Origin: Streptomyces phaeofaciens
Lineage (GTDB): Bacteria; Actinomycetota; Actinomycetes; Streptomycetales; Streptomycetaceae
Assembly: GCF_014648915.1 (NCBI RefSeq)
Contig: NZ_BMSA01000031.1
Span: 45,490 to 109,489 of the forward strand
Reading direction: 5' to 3'
Length of the DNA stretch: 64,000 bases
The translations under genes were made by a program, and so were the position numbers. The notes under the pieces were generated by a model, which was not told where the DNA came from, made no database searches, and saw nothing but the letters and a program-made list of their open reading frames with translations. This document shows positions 16,409 to 25,236 of the stretch, in pieces (positions within the stretch are counted from its first letter, which is position 1; each line of letters opens with the position of its first letter).

Positions 16409-17904
16409 GCAGGCTCGGCCGGCGGTTCCGGACGCTGCCGATCAGGGCACGGCTGTCGATGCTCGTCGCTGCCGCTGTGGCTTTCGCGGTGGCGGCGGTT
16501 TCGGTGACGTGTTGGTTCATCGTGCAGGGGAAGCTGTACGAGCAGGTCAACGCGGACCTCGAGAAGATGTCGCAGCCGCAGCGCTACGACCGGGTCGTGG
16601 CGCTCCTCGACGCCTGCCCCCAGAAGGTCCAGAACGATCAGTCGGACCAGTCCGGCCAGGCGGGCTTCGGCGACCTGCGCACCCAGAACGTCTACCTCCA
16701 GCTGGTCAAGGCGGACGGCACGCCCTGTGTCTCGTCGGACTCGGCGGGCACGGTCAAGGTCGCCGGTGCCGACAAGAACGTCATCAAGAACGCGAACAGC
16801 AGCAAGAGAATCGTCGACCGAGGCATCACCCGCAACGGCACCGACACCGACGGCAACGCCGTACGGGTGCTCACCGTGCCCCTGGTGGTCAGCCAGGGCA
16901 TGGGCAGCCCGCCGCAGCTCTACCCCGACACCGCACTGCTCATCGCGGTCCCCCTCAAGAACACCCAGTCCACCCTCAACGACCTCGCCCTCATCCTCCT
17001 CCTCGTCTCCGGTATCGGTGTCCTCGGTGCGGGTGCCGCCGGCCTGGCGGTGGCGCGTGCCGGGCTGCGGCCCGTCGACAAGCTGACCGAGGCGGTCGAG
17101 CATGTGGCCCGGACGGAGGACCTCCGCATACGGATCCCCGTGGAGGAGGACTCCGAGGACGAGATCGCCCGCCTCTCCCGTTCCTTCAACTCGATGACCG
17201 CCTCCCTGGCCAACTCCCGCGAGTTGCAGCAGCAGCTGATCGCCGACGCCGGGCACGAACTCCGTACGCCCCTCACCTCGCTGCGGACGAACATCGAGCT
17301 GCTCACCCGGAGCGAGGAGACGGGCCGGCCGATCCCGGAGGCGGACCGCAAGGCGCTGCTCGCGTCGGTGAAGGCACAGATGACAGAGCTGGCGTCGCTC
17401 ATCGGCGACCTTCAGGAGCTGTCCCGCTCGGAGGGCCAGCGCGGTGAACGCGTGCAGGTGGTCTCCCTGGAGGACACCGTCGAGTCGGCCCTGCGCCGGG
17501 CCCGGCTGCGCGGCCCGGAGCTGACCATCACCGCCGACGTCGAGCCCTGGTTCACCCGGGCGGAGCCGGCCGCGCTGGAGCGCGCGGTGGTCAACATCCT
17601 GGACAACGCGGTGAAGTTCAGTCCCGAGGGCGGCGCGATCGACGTGCGGCTGAGCGGTGGCGTGCTGACCGTGCGCGATCACGGCCCCGGTATCCCCGAG
17701 GACGAACTCCCGCATGTCTTCGACCGGTTCTGGCGCTCGCCGAGCGCCCGCGCCCTCCCCGGGTCCGGTCTCGGTCTGTCGATCGTCGCCCGGACCGTGG
17801 AGCAGGCCGGCGGCCGGATCACCCTGGCCCGCGCGAACGGCGGCGGCACGGTGGCGACCGTACGGCTGCCGGGGGCTCCGACGCCTCCGCCCGAGACGCC
17901 GTAG
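16405..17904 (+). CDS. Sensor histidine kinase (MprB-like)
   Basis: 499 residues. Transmembrane helix about 18-38, an extracytoplasmic sensor region of about 140 residues with two Cys, second helix about 190-212, HAMP domain, HisKA with phospho-His in DAGHELRTPL, and HATPase with N box (NILDNAVKFS), DHGPGIP and GSGLGLSIV. GTG start overlapping the response regulator stop (GTGA), so the pair is translated together. Confidence 0.9.
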   Translation: MSRLGRRFRTLPIRARLSMLVAAAVAFAVAAVSVTCWFIVQGKLYEQVNADLEKMSQPQRYDRVVALLDACPQKVQNDQSDQSGQAGFGDLRTQNVYLQLVKADGTPCVSSDSAGTVKVAGADKNVIKNANSSKRIVDRGITRNGTDTDGNAVRVLTVPLVVSQGMGSPPQLYPDTALLIAVPLKNTQSTLNDLALILLLVSGIGVLGAGAAGLAVARAGLRPVDKLTEAVEHVARTEDLRIRIPVEEDSEDEIARLSRSFNSMTASLANSRELQQQLIADAGHELRTPLTSLRTNIELLTRSEETGRPIPEADRKALLASVKAQMTELASLIGDLQELSRSEGQRGERVQVVSLEDTVESALRRARLRGPELTITADVEPWFTRAEPAALERAVVNILDNAVKFSPEGGAIDVRLSGGVLTVRDHGPGIPEDELPHVFDRFWRSPSARALPGSGLGLSIVARTVEQAGGRITLARANGGGTVATVRLPGAPTPPPETP

Positions 17905-17920
17905 GGGATCCCGGCAACCT

Positions 17921-17988
17921 TTCCGTTCCGTGCGGCGACCATCCCGTGACCCGCACCCCCCACGGGTGGTCCCCTCCACGGAACGGAA
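17921..17988 (+). promoter_or_regulatory. Long nested hairpin just before the pectinase start
   Basis: Outer perfect 12-base arms TTCCGTTCCGTG (17921-17932) and CACGGAACGGAA (17977-17988), and an inner imperfect pair ACCATCCCGTG / CACGGGTGGT. It lies between the kinase stop (17904) and the pectinase ATG (17997). It may terminate the two-component operon, or control the pectinase message by covering its ribosome site. Confidence 0.5.
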
Positions 17989-17996
17989 CCTCATCG

Positions 17997-20060
17997 ATGA
18001 GCGACATCGCCCGCACGTCCCGGCCCCGGCACCGCAGGCGCAGAACCGCGCTCGTGGTCGGCGTACCGCTGGCCCTGACGGCCGCCGGTGCGCTGGCCTA
18101 CGGGTCGGTGTTCGGGATCGGCACGCAGGAGAGCGCCTCCGCGGCCACCGCCGCCCCCGCCTGGGCGACCGCCACCGCCGACGGCTTCGCCTCGGTCGAC
18201 GCGCTGGGGCAGAAGGGGACGTACGGCGGCCGGGACGGCGCGACCGTGACGGTGCGGACGCTCGCCGATCTGGAGAAGTACGCGACCGCCGACGAGCCGT
18301 ACGTCATCGTCGTCGCCGGGACGATCACCATGGATCCGGTCGGCAAGGAGATCAAGGTCCGGTCGGACAAGACGATCATCGGTTCCGGGACATCGGGGCA
18401 CATCGTCGGGGGCGGCTTCTTCCTCGGGCAGGGCGTCCACAACGTGATCATCCGGAACCTGACCATCCGGGACGCGTACCAGGGCGTCTGGAACGACAAG
18501 GACCACGACTTCGACGCGATCCAGATGGACGGCGCCCACCACGTCTGGATCGACCACAACGACCTGCGGCACATGGCCGACGGACTCATCGACGTCCGCA
18601 AGGACAGCACCGACGTGACGGTGTCCTGGAACAAGCTGAGCAACGACAACAAGGCCTTCGGCATCGGCTGGACCTCGAACGTCGTCACCGACATCACGAT
18701 CCACCACAACTGGATCTCCGAGACCGAGCAGCGCAACCCGTCGACGGACAACGCCGCCCACGCCCACCTCTACAACAACTTCCTGGAGGACGTGGCGGGC
18801 ACCGCCATCACGTCCTCGTACGGCAACTACTCGCGCGGCGCGACGAAGATGGTCCTGGAGAACTCCTACTTCCAGGGCGTCAACAACCCGGTCATCAAGG
18901 ACAGCACCGCGACCATCGTGCAGCGGGGCAACACCTTCGCCGGGACGACCGGACGCAACGAGAGCGGCGGCACGGCCTTCGACCCGAAGACCTTCTACGG
19001 CTACACCCTCGACAAGGCCGCCGACGTGCCCGCCCTCCTCAAGTCGGGTGCCGGACCGCGCGGCACGCTGGGGACGACGGCGGCGACCACCAGGGCGGCC
19101 GCGGCCACGACGCTCACCGTCGCCGCCGACGGCAGCGGCCAGTACCGGACCGTGCAGGCCGCCGTGGACGCCGTACCCGCGAACAACCCCTCGCGGGTGA
19201 TCGTCTCCGTCAAGCCGGGAACGTACCGCGAGGTCGTGAAGGTGCCCGCGAACAAGCCGCACGTCACCATCCAGGGCTCGGGCGGCAGCCGCAAGGACAC
19301 CACGATCGTGTACGGCAACGCCGCCGGTATGACCAGGCCCGACGGGTCGGGGACGTACGGCACCCCGGGCAGCGCCACCGTGTCCGTGCAGTCGGACGAC
19401 TCCCAGATCCGCAATCTCACGATCACCAACGACTTCGACGAGTCCCGGCACCAGGACATCGCGAACCAGGCGGTGGCGCTGCTGACGCAGGCCGACCGGA
19501 TCGTCCTCGACGGGGTCATCGTCAACGGCGACCAGGACACCCTGGAACTGGAGACCGCCGCCAAGGACAAGCTCGGCCGGGTCCACATCAGCAACTCGTA
19601 CATCACCGGGAACGTCGACTTCATCTTCGGCCGGGCCACGGTGGTCGTCGACAAGTCCGTGATCACGCTGAAGAAGCGCTGGAACGGCACCTCCGCCGGC
19701 TACGTCACCGCGCCGAGCACCCCCGCGGGCCGCAAGGGCATCCTCATCAACCGGTCGACGATCACCGGTGACGTGAGCGCGGCCTCGTTCTTCCTCGGGC
19801 GCAACTGGCACCCGGGCGGCGACACGACCGTCGACCCGCAGACCACCGTCCGCGACAGCACGCTCGGCGCAGCGATCAGGCCGACCCCGTGGTCGGACAT
19901 GGGCGGCTTCTCCTGGAAGGACGACCGGTTCGCCGAGTACCGGAACACCGGCTCCGGCGCGGGCGCCGCGAGCGCCGACCGGCCGCAGCTGACCGACGCG
20001 CAGGCCACCGGCCAGGAGGTCGCGGACTGGCTGGGCGACTGGACGCCCTCGGCCTCCTGA
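17997..20060 (+). CDS. Secreted pectate lyase (PL1) - pectin methylesterase (CE8) fusion
   Basis: 687 residues. Arg-rich signal region (RPRHRRRRTALVVG ... ALTAAGALAYG), then a parallel beta-helix pectate lyase domain (about 45-365) with AIQMDGAHHVWIDHNDL, DGLIDVRK and HLYNNF, as in family PL1. After a short TTAATTRAAAATT linker comes a pectin methylesterase domain (about 385-687) with QAVALLTQADR, GDQDTLE, the catalytic Asp of VDFIFG and the LGRNWHP loop, where the family usually has LGRPW. One chain would de-esterify pectin and cleave the polygalacturonate produced. An upstream in-frame ATG at 17946 is unlikely. Confidence 0.9.
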   Translation: MSDIARTSRPRHRRRRTALVVGVPLALTAAGALAYGSVFGIGTQESASAATAAPAWATATADGFASVDALGQKGTYGGRDGATVTVRTLADLEKYATADEPYVIVVAGTITMDPVGKEIKVRSDKTIIGSGTSGHIVGGGFFLGQGVHNVIIRNLTIRDAYQGVWNDKDHDFDAIQMDGAHHVWIDHNDLRHMADGLIDVRKDSTDVTVSWNKLSNDNKAFGIGWTSNVVTDITIHHNWISETEQRNPSTDNAAHAHLYNNFLEDVAGTAITSSYGNYSRGATKMVLENSYFQGVNNPVIKDSTATIVQRGNTFAGTTGRNESGGTAFDPKTFYGYTLDKAADVPALLKSGAGPRGTLGTTAATTRAAAATTLTVAADGSGQYRTVQAAVDAVPANNPSRVIVSVKPGTYREVVKVPANKPHVTIQGSGGSRKDTTIVYGNAAGMTRPDGSGTYGTPGSATVSVQSDDSQIRNLTITNDFDESRHQDIANQAVALLTQADRIVLDGVIVNGDQDTLELETAAKDKLGRVHISNSYITGNVDFIFGRATVVVDKSVITLKKRWNGTSAGYVTAPSTPAGRKGILINRSTITGDVSAASFFLGRNWHPGGDTTVDPQTTVRDSTLGAAIRPTPWSDMGGFSWKDDRFAEYRNTGSGAGAASADRPQLTDAQATGQEVADWLGDWTPSAS

Positions 20061-20121
20061 TCCCAGCCCACCCACACCCCGCTGCCAGCTCCGGCACAGT
20101 CCCCCGCCCCACCGTGAAGGG

Positions 20122-20895
20122 ATGGTGAATCAGACGGCACAGCGGAACGGGACGGGGACGGCCGGGGCGGGAACGAGCACGGCGGGCAGGATCCTGCTCG
20201 CCGACGACGACCGGGACGTGCGGGAGGGCATCGGCCGGCTCCTCAGGTTCGAGGGGTACGAGACCCTCCTCGCCGCCGACGGACACCTCGCCCTCGACCT
20301 GGTCGGCGCCCCCGACGGCGCCCCCGACCTGGTCCTGATGGACGTCACCATGCCCGGCCTCGACGGGCTGGCCGCGACCCGGCGGATCCGGGCCTCCGGC
20401 TGCACCGTGCCGATCCTGATGATCACGGGCCGGGACGCCGTCGGGGACCGGATCGTCGCCCTCGACAACGGCGCGGACGACTACCTGATGAAACCGTTCG
20501 CCGTGGAGGAACTCCTCGCCCGGGTCCGGGCCCTGCTCCGCCGGACCGCGCGCCGGCTGCCGCCCCCGCCAGCCGCGACGGCCCCCGGGCCGCTGGCCTT
20601 CCAGGACGTCGTCATGGACCCGGCCACCCGCACGGTCACCCGCGGCAACCGCCCCCTGGACCTCACCCGCACCGAGTACTCCCTGCTGGAGTACCTGCTG
20701 CGCCACCCGGCCAAGGTGCTCAGCCGCTCCCAGATCCTCAAGGAGGTCTGGGGCTTCGACTTCGAGCCGGTCTCCAACACGCTCGACGTGTATGTGATGT
20801 ACCTGCGCCGGAAGCTGGAGCACCGCGGCGAACCACGGCTGATCCAGACCGTGCGGGGGCTCGGGTACATCCTGCGCGGGTCCTCACAGCCGTAG
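20122..20895 (+). CDS. Orphan OmpR-family response regulator
   Basis: 257 residues with an extended N-terminus (about 22 residues). Receiver domain with DDD near residue 28, acceptor Asp in LVLMDVTMP, Thr in MITGRD and Lys in LMKPFA; PhoB-type winged helix at the C-terminus. No kinase gene is adjacent. The last 12 bases overlap the end of the convergent ABC exporter gene. A GTG three bases after the ATG is an alternative start. It may act with the MprB-like kinase or another one. Confidence 0.88.
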   Translation: MVNQTAQRNGTGTAGAGTSTAGRILLADDDRDVREGIGRLLRFEGYETLLAADGHLALDLVGAPDGAPDLVLMDVTMPGLDGLAATRRIRASGCTVPILMITGRDAVGDRIVALDNGADDYLMKPFAVEELLARVRALLRRTARRLPPPPAATAPGPLAFQDVVMDPATRTVTRGNRPLDLTRTEYSLLEYLLRHPAKVLSRSQILKEVWGFDFEPVSNTLDVYVMYLRRKLEHRGEPRLIQTVRGLGYILRGSSQP

Positions 20896-22728
20896 CACGA
20901 GGGTGTCGTCGGCCGGTCCTTCGTACCTCGCCGTCGCCGTCGCCGTCGCCCTCGCCGTCGACGGCCGTGGGCGCGGCCACGGTTCGGCGAGCCGCGCGTA
21001 CGCCGGGCAGCGGCCCACCAGTTCGTCGTGCGTGCCCGTGTCGACCAGACGGCCGCCGTCCACGACCAGCACACGGTCCGCGTCGGGGGCGAGGCTCAGA
21101 TCATGGGTGATCATGATCGTCGTACGGCCCGACATCAGCCGCCGCAGGGGCCGCACGATCTGACGGGCAGCCACCGAGTCGAGGCCGGCGGTGGGTTCGT
21201 CGAGGACGAGGACCGGGGCGGCGCGCAGCATCGCGCGGGCGATGCCGATCCGCTGGAGCTGGCCGCCGGACAGGGCGGCGGTGCCGGGCGCGATCCGGGT
21301 GTCGTAACCCTCGGGGAGCGCGCCGATGAACGCGTGGGCCGCGGCGGCCCGCGCGGCCTCCTCGATCTCGGTGTCCGTCGCGCCCGGCCGGCCGCACCCG
21401 ATGTTCTCGCGGATGGTGCCGCTGAGGACGAGCGTCTGCTGCGGCAGCAGCGCCACGTTCTCGCGGACGAACTCCAGCGGTACGTCCGTCAGCGGCACGC
21501 CGTCGAGGCTGATCACGCCGCCGTCGGGGTCGTAGAAGCGGGTGAGGAGCTTGGACAGGGTGGACTTGCCGGCGCCGCTCGGGCCCGTGACCAGGATCAG
21601 CTCGCCGGGACCGGCGGTGAAGGTCACCCCTTCAAGAGAGGGGCGAGAGGGGCGGGAGGGGCGCGAGGGGTCGGGGTCCTGCGGGTAGCCGAAGGTGACG
21701 TCGTGGCAGCCGATCCAGCCCCGGACCGGCCAGGCGGGCACCGGTACGGCGGGGTCCCGTACGGCGGGCTCCGCGTCCAGGATCTCCGCGATGCGGTCCG
21801 CGCCCGCGGTGGCCGCGGTGACCGTCAGGCCCAGCCCGCCGAGGCTGCGGACCGGCGGGTAGAGGTAGCCGATGAACGCGGCGAAGGCGAGCAGCGCGCC
21901 CAGGGTCATACGGCCGGCCGAGATCTCCCAGACGCCGAGCCCGACGACCGCCAGCACGCAGAGGGTCTCGACGACCTCCACGAACTGCTCGTACATCTCG
22001 CCGAGGCGCGCCCCGCGCACACTGGCCCGCATCCAGGCGCGGGCCTCGCGGTCCAGGCGCCGTTCCTCGTCGCGGCGGCGGTTGTACGCCTGGGTGAGGA
22101 CGACGTTCCCCAGCGACTCCTCCACCACGGAGGTGATGGCGCCGTCCGCGACCCGCTCGTCCTGCGCGGCCTGCCTGATGCGGCCGGAGAAGCGGCGGGC
22201 GGCGAGGAGGAAGAGCGGGGCGAGGACGAAGGTGGCCAGGGCCAGGTCCCAGCGCAGGTACAGGGCGGCCGCGGAGTAGAACACGGCGGAGAAGGCCGCC
22301 GAGATGGTGCCCACCACCCCGGAGACGACCATCTGCTCGATCGCCTCGACGTCTCCGGTGAGGCGTTCCACCAGGTCGCCGCGGCGGTGGCGCTGGAAGA
22401 AGTGGGGTGGCAGGTCCTGGACATGACGGAACACGTTCGCGCGCAGCCGCAGGACGAAGCGTTCGGCGGTCCAGGTCGCCAGCGAGTTGCCCAGGTAGCC
22501 GACGAGCGCGCCGAGCACGGCGACGCCCAGCCAGGCGCCGGCCGGTCCCCAGAACGCGGAGAGCGAACCCTCCTGGAGGGCGGTGTCGGTGAGGTGGGCG
22601 AACAGCAGGATGGCGGCGGTCTCGGCGAGCGCGGAGACCACCACGCAGGCCACGACGACCAGCATCCAGCCGCGGTCGCCGCGGGTCAGCGGCCAGAAGC
22701 GGCGGAAGGCCGCACGGGCTTCCCTCAT
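20884..22728 (-). CDS. ABC exporter, fused membrane and ATPase domains
   Basis: 614 residues: six transmembrane helices (about 25-330), then an ATPase domain with Walker A GPSGAGKST, Q-loop LLPQQT, signature LSGGQLQR and Walker B VLVLDEPTAG. Type I exporter half-transporter, probably a homodimer, of the kind that moves peptides, lipids or drugs. Start chosen at ATG 22728, ten bases after GAGAGGG; a TTG at 22737 is too near it. The C-terminus carries a low-complexity RATATATAR stretch. Two small basic peptide genes precede it on the same strand, suggesting they are cargo or partners. Confidence 0.9.
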   Translation of the reverse strand: MREARAAFRRFWPLTRGDRGWMLVVVACVVVSALAETAAILLFAHLTDTALQEGSLSAFWGPAGAWLGVAVLGALVGYLGNSLATWTAERFVLRLRANVFRHVQDLPPHFFQRHRRGDLVERLTGDVEAIEQMVVSGVVGTISAAFSAVFYSAAALYLRWDLALATFVLAPLFLLAARRFSGRIRQAAQDERVADGAITSVVEESLGNVVLTQAYNRRRDEERRLDREARAWMRASVRGARLGEMYEQFVEVVETLCVLAVVGLGVWEISAGRMTLGALLAFAAFIGYLYPPVRSLGGLGLTVTAATAGADRIAEILDAEPAVRDPAVPVPAWPVRGWIGCHDVTFGYPQDPDPSRPSRPSRPSLEGVTFTAGPGELILVTGPSGAGKSTLSKLLTRFYDPDGGVISLDGVPLTDVPLEFVRENVALLPQQTLVLSGTIRENIGCGRPGATDTEIEEAARAAAAHAFIGALPEGYDTRIAPGTAALSGGQLQRIGIARAMLRAAPVLVLDEPTAGLDSVAARQIVRPLRRLMSGRTTIMITHDLSLAPDADRVLVVDGGRLVDTGTHDELVGRCPAYARLAEPWPRPRPSTARATATATARYEGPADDTLVLRL

Positions 22729-22836
22729 CGTCGACAACCCTCTCGTCTCTCGGTGGTGCGTCGGACATGGCCGAGGCGGGGCCCCGGCCCGCGCGTCTTC
22801 ACGCCGGTGCCGGTGACCCCGCCTCGTGGCGTCCCG

Positions 22837-22971
22837 TCAGCCCTGGTGCCCGACCGGGCGGCGCTTCGGGGCGGCCTTCGGCGCAACCTTCTTCTTCGCG
22901 ACGGGCTTCGGCGCCGGCGCGGCGGCGGTCTTGCGGGCCTTCTTCACGGGGGCAATCTTGTGGAAGCTCAT
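22837..22971 (-). CDS. 44-residue cationic Lys/Ala/Pro peptide, copy 2
   Basis: Starts MSFHKIAPVKKARKTAAAP and ends RRPVGHQG. It contains 12 Lys/Arg, no acidic residues, and no Cys, Ser-rich or Thr-rich core. About four fifths identical to the copy at 23052-23186. Ribosome site GAGAGG eight bases before ATG 22971. It lies 108 bases before the ABC exporter in the same direction. The composition recalls histone H1-like tails and cationic antimicrobial peptides. Function unknown. Confidence 0.75.
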   Translation of the reverse strand: MSFHKIAPVKKARKTAAAPAPKPVAKKKVAPKAAPKRRPVGHQG

Positions 22972-23051
22972 GGGAATTACCTCTCCATTTATCAGCCGGT
23001 GATTACGTGCTCTTTATTCATGCGGGGTTTGCAACAGCCCCGAAGCGAATG

Positions 23052-23186
23052 TCAGCCCTTATGGGAGACCGGGCGGCGCTTCGGAGTGACGCTCGGCGCG
23101 GCCTTCTTCTTGGCGACGGGCTTCGGCGCCGGGGCAGCGGCGGTCTTGCGGGCCTTCTTGACGGGGGTGATCTTGTGGAAGCTCAT
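23052..23186 (-). CDS. 44-residue cationic Lys/Ala/Pro peptide, copy 1
   Basis: Starts MSFHKITPVKKARKTAAAP and ends RRPVSHKG; the same length as the next gene, with changes concentrated in one KAAPSVTPK block and at the end. Ribosome site GGAG six bases before ATG 23186. It is the first gene of a likely three-gene unit (peptide, peptide, ABC exporter). Four GTTCG direct repeats lie just upstream (23197-23234 on the plus strand). Confidence 0.75.
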   Translation of the reverse strand: MSFHKITPVKKARKTAAAPAPKPVAKKKAAPSVTPKRRPVSHKG

Positions 23187-23196
23187 GGCGTTCTCC

Positions 23197-23234
23197 GTTC
23201 GTCCGGTTCGCTCTGTTCGCTTTCGCGTCGTTCG
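23197..23234. repeat. Four GTTCG direct repeats upstream of the peptide genes
   Basis: GTTCG at 23197, 23206, 23215 and 23230 (spacing 9, 9, 15), with partly conserved flanks (GTTCGCTcT, GTTCGCTTTCG). They sit 11-48 bases before the start of the first peptide gene, where a repeated regulator site or leader structure could act. Confidence 0.4.
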
Positions 23235-23372
23235 CTTTCGACATGGAAAACACTACGGGACGCCAGACACGGAAAAGGCCGATTCCGCTGAGACCTCGAT
23301 GAATTGCGACTGAGACCGGTTTTCAGGCGATGACGGGAACCAATGGCGGACTCACACAGGTTTTAATACGAA

Positions 23373-23403
23373 GAGGCGGCCGCGTCGGTGACGCGGCCGC
23401 CTC
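23373..23403 (-). terminator. Perfect hairpin terminator of the 5'-nucleotidase gene
   Basis: 14-base perfect inverted repeat GAGGCGGCCGCGTC / GACGCGGCCGCCTC with a three-base loop, 31 bases after the stop codon of the minus-strand gene ending at 23434. Confidence 0.85.
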
Positions 23404-23433
23404 GTTCGTGCGTGGAGCTGAGGGTGCTGGGTG

Positions 23434-25236
23434 CTACTGCACGATCGTGATCCGGTTGGTGACCGGCGGGGCGATCGGGGCGGTGGCCGAGGAGTTGGCC
23501 GTCAGGTACTGCTCCAGGGCCGTGAGGTCGTCGGCGCCCACGAGGTCGTTGGTGCCCAGGCCCAGGGTGGTGAAGCCGTCGCCGCCGCCCGCGAGGAAGC
23601 TGTTGGTCGCGACACGGTAGGTGGCGGCCGGGTCGACGGCCGCGCCGTTCAGCTTGATGGAGTCCGTGACGACCCGGTCGGCGCCGGCCTTCGTCAGGTC
23701 CAGCGTGTACGTCAGGTTGGCGGACGGCTGGAGGATCTTCGGCGCGCTCGCGTTCGTCCCGCTCACCTGCTCCTTGAGCACCTGGATCAGCTGGGCGCCG
23801 GTGAAGTCCTGGAGGTTCACGGTGTTGGAGAACGGCTGCACGGTGAAGCCCTCGGCGTAGGTCACCACGCCGTCGCCCTCGGTGCCCTTGGCCGCGTAGG
23901 TGAGGCCGGCCCGGACACCGCCCGGGTTCATCAGCGCGAGGTCGGTCCCGGCGTCCAGCTGCTTGCCGTACCAGAACTGCGCGTCGCCGATCAGGTCGCC
24001 CATCGGGGACTCGGTGCCCGTGTTGGGCACGTCACCGGAGATGTAGCCGATCGCGCGGTTGCCGATGGGGGCCGCCAGCGTGTTCCACTTGCTGATCAGC
24101 TCGGTCATGTCGGGCGCCTTGGCGACGGTCCGGGTGACCACGTGGTTCGCCGACTTCACCGCCGTACGGGCGATGTCACCCGTGAAGCGGTCGTAGGTCA
24201 GTGTGGTGTCCGTGTAGAGGCGGCCGAAGGACGCGGCCGAGGTGACCGTGCGCGGCTTGCCCGACGGGTCGTTGATCGTGCACGCGTACGCGGCGTGCGT
24301 GTGGCCGGTGACGAGCGCGTCGACCTTCGGCGTGACGTTCTTCGCGATGTCCACGATCGGACCGGAGATGCCGGCACCGGCGCCCGGCGAGTCGCAGTTG
24401 TAGTTGTACGACCCCGACGCGGGCAGACCGCCCTCGTGGATCAGCGCCACGATCGACTTCACGCCCTGGCGCTCCAGCACCTTGGCGTACTTGTTGATCG
24501 TCTCGACCTCGTCCTTGAACTTCAGGCCCTTGACGCCCTCGGCGGAGACGACACCCGGGGTGTCCTCCAGCGTCACACCGATGAAGCCGATCTTGACGCC
24601 GTTCTTCTTCCACACCCAGTAGGGGTCGAGGACCGGCTTGCCGCTCTTCTCCTTGAGGACGTTGGCCGCCAGGTACGGGAAGTCGGCGCCCTTGAACTTC
24701 TTGTCCGTGTAGCAGCCGGCCGTCGGGTGGCAGCCGCCGTACTGAAGGCGCGTCAGTTCCTTGGCGCCCTCGTCGAACTCGTGGTTGCCGACGGACGTGA
24801 CGTCCAGGTCCAGCTTGTTCAGCGCCTCGATGGTGGGCTCGTCGTGGAAGAGGCCCGAGATCAGCGGGGAGGCGCCGACCATGTCGCCGCCGGCCGCGGT
24901 GATGGAGTACGGGTTGCCCTGGCGCGCCTCGCGCAGGTGCGTCGCGAGGTACTCGACACCACCCGCGTCGATCGTCTTCGTCGTGCCGTCCGCCTGGAGT
25001 TCGGTGACCCGGCCGGAGGAGCCGGACGGCGGCTCGAGGTTGCCGTGCAGGTCGTTGAAGGACAGCAGCTGCACGTCCTGGTAGCGGCTCGGCAGCGGCT
25101 TGGAGTGCTTCGCGTCGTGGGCGTCCGCCGGGAGTGCGGCGGCCATGGCGCCTGCGGTGGCGAGCCCCGCGGCGACCGCGACAAGACGGTACGTACGACG
25201 TCTGCCGCTCGGATGCGGCTGGGAAGTGGCTGGCAT
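23434..25236 (-). CDS. Secreted 5'-nucleotidase / 2',3'-cyclic phosphodiesterase family
   Basis: 600 residues. Signal peptide with basic start (SGRRRTYR) and AVAAGLATAGAMAAALPADA. Metallophosphatase domain (about 50-330) with LLSFNDLHGNLEP, GGDMVGASPL, TSVGNHEFDEG, IALIHEGG-type and VTGHTHAAYAC motifs. C-terminal 5'-nucleotidase domain with NPGGVRAGL and SFLAGGGDGFTTL. It releases phosphate from extracellular nucleotides. Genes of this type are phosphate-starvation genes in Streptomyces, but I could not find a convincing PHO box upstream. Confidence 0.9.
   Translation of the reverse strand: MPATSQPHPSGRRRTYRLVAVAAGLATAGAMAAALPADAHDAKHSKPLPSRYQDVQLLSFNDLHGNLEPPSGSSGRVTELQADGTTKTIDAGGVEYLATHLREARQGNPYSITAAGGDMVGASPLISGLFHDEPTIEALNKLDLDVTSVGNHEFDEGAKELTRLQYGGCHPTAGCYTDKKFKGADFPYLAANVLKEKSGKPVLDPYWVWKKNGVKIGFIGVTLEDTPGVVSAEGVKGLKFKDEVETINKYAKVLERQGVKSIVALIHEGGLPASGSYNYNCDSPGAGAGISGPIVDIAKNVTPKVDALVTGHTHAAYACTINDPSGKPRTVTSAASFGRLYTDTTLTYDRFTGDIARTAVKSANHVVTRTVAKAPDMTELISKWNTLAAPIGNRAIGYISGDVPNTGTESPMGDLIGDAQFWYGKQLDAGTDLALMNPGGVRAGLTYAAKGTEGDGVVTYAEGFTVQPFSNTVNLQDFTGAQLIQVLKEQVSGTNASAPKILQPSANLTYTLDLTKAGADRVVTDSIKLNGAAVDPAATYRVATNSFLAGGGDGFTTLGLGTNDLVGADDLTALEQYLTANSSATAPIAPPVTNRITIVQ

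Noticed and set aside
17991..20075. Antisense frame of about 690 codons over the pectinase gene
   Set aside because: Same composition artefact; the sense frame has two complete enzyme domains.
23059..23253. 64-codon ORF in another frame over the first cationic peptide
   Set aside because: Its product (rich in KAN/RAN then RQEGPQDRR) is the shadow of the peptide gene; the listed frame has the ribosome site and a near-identical sister copy.
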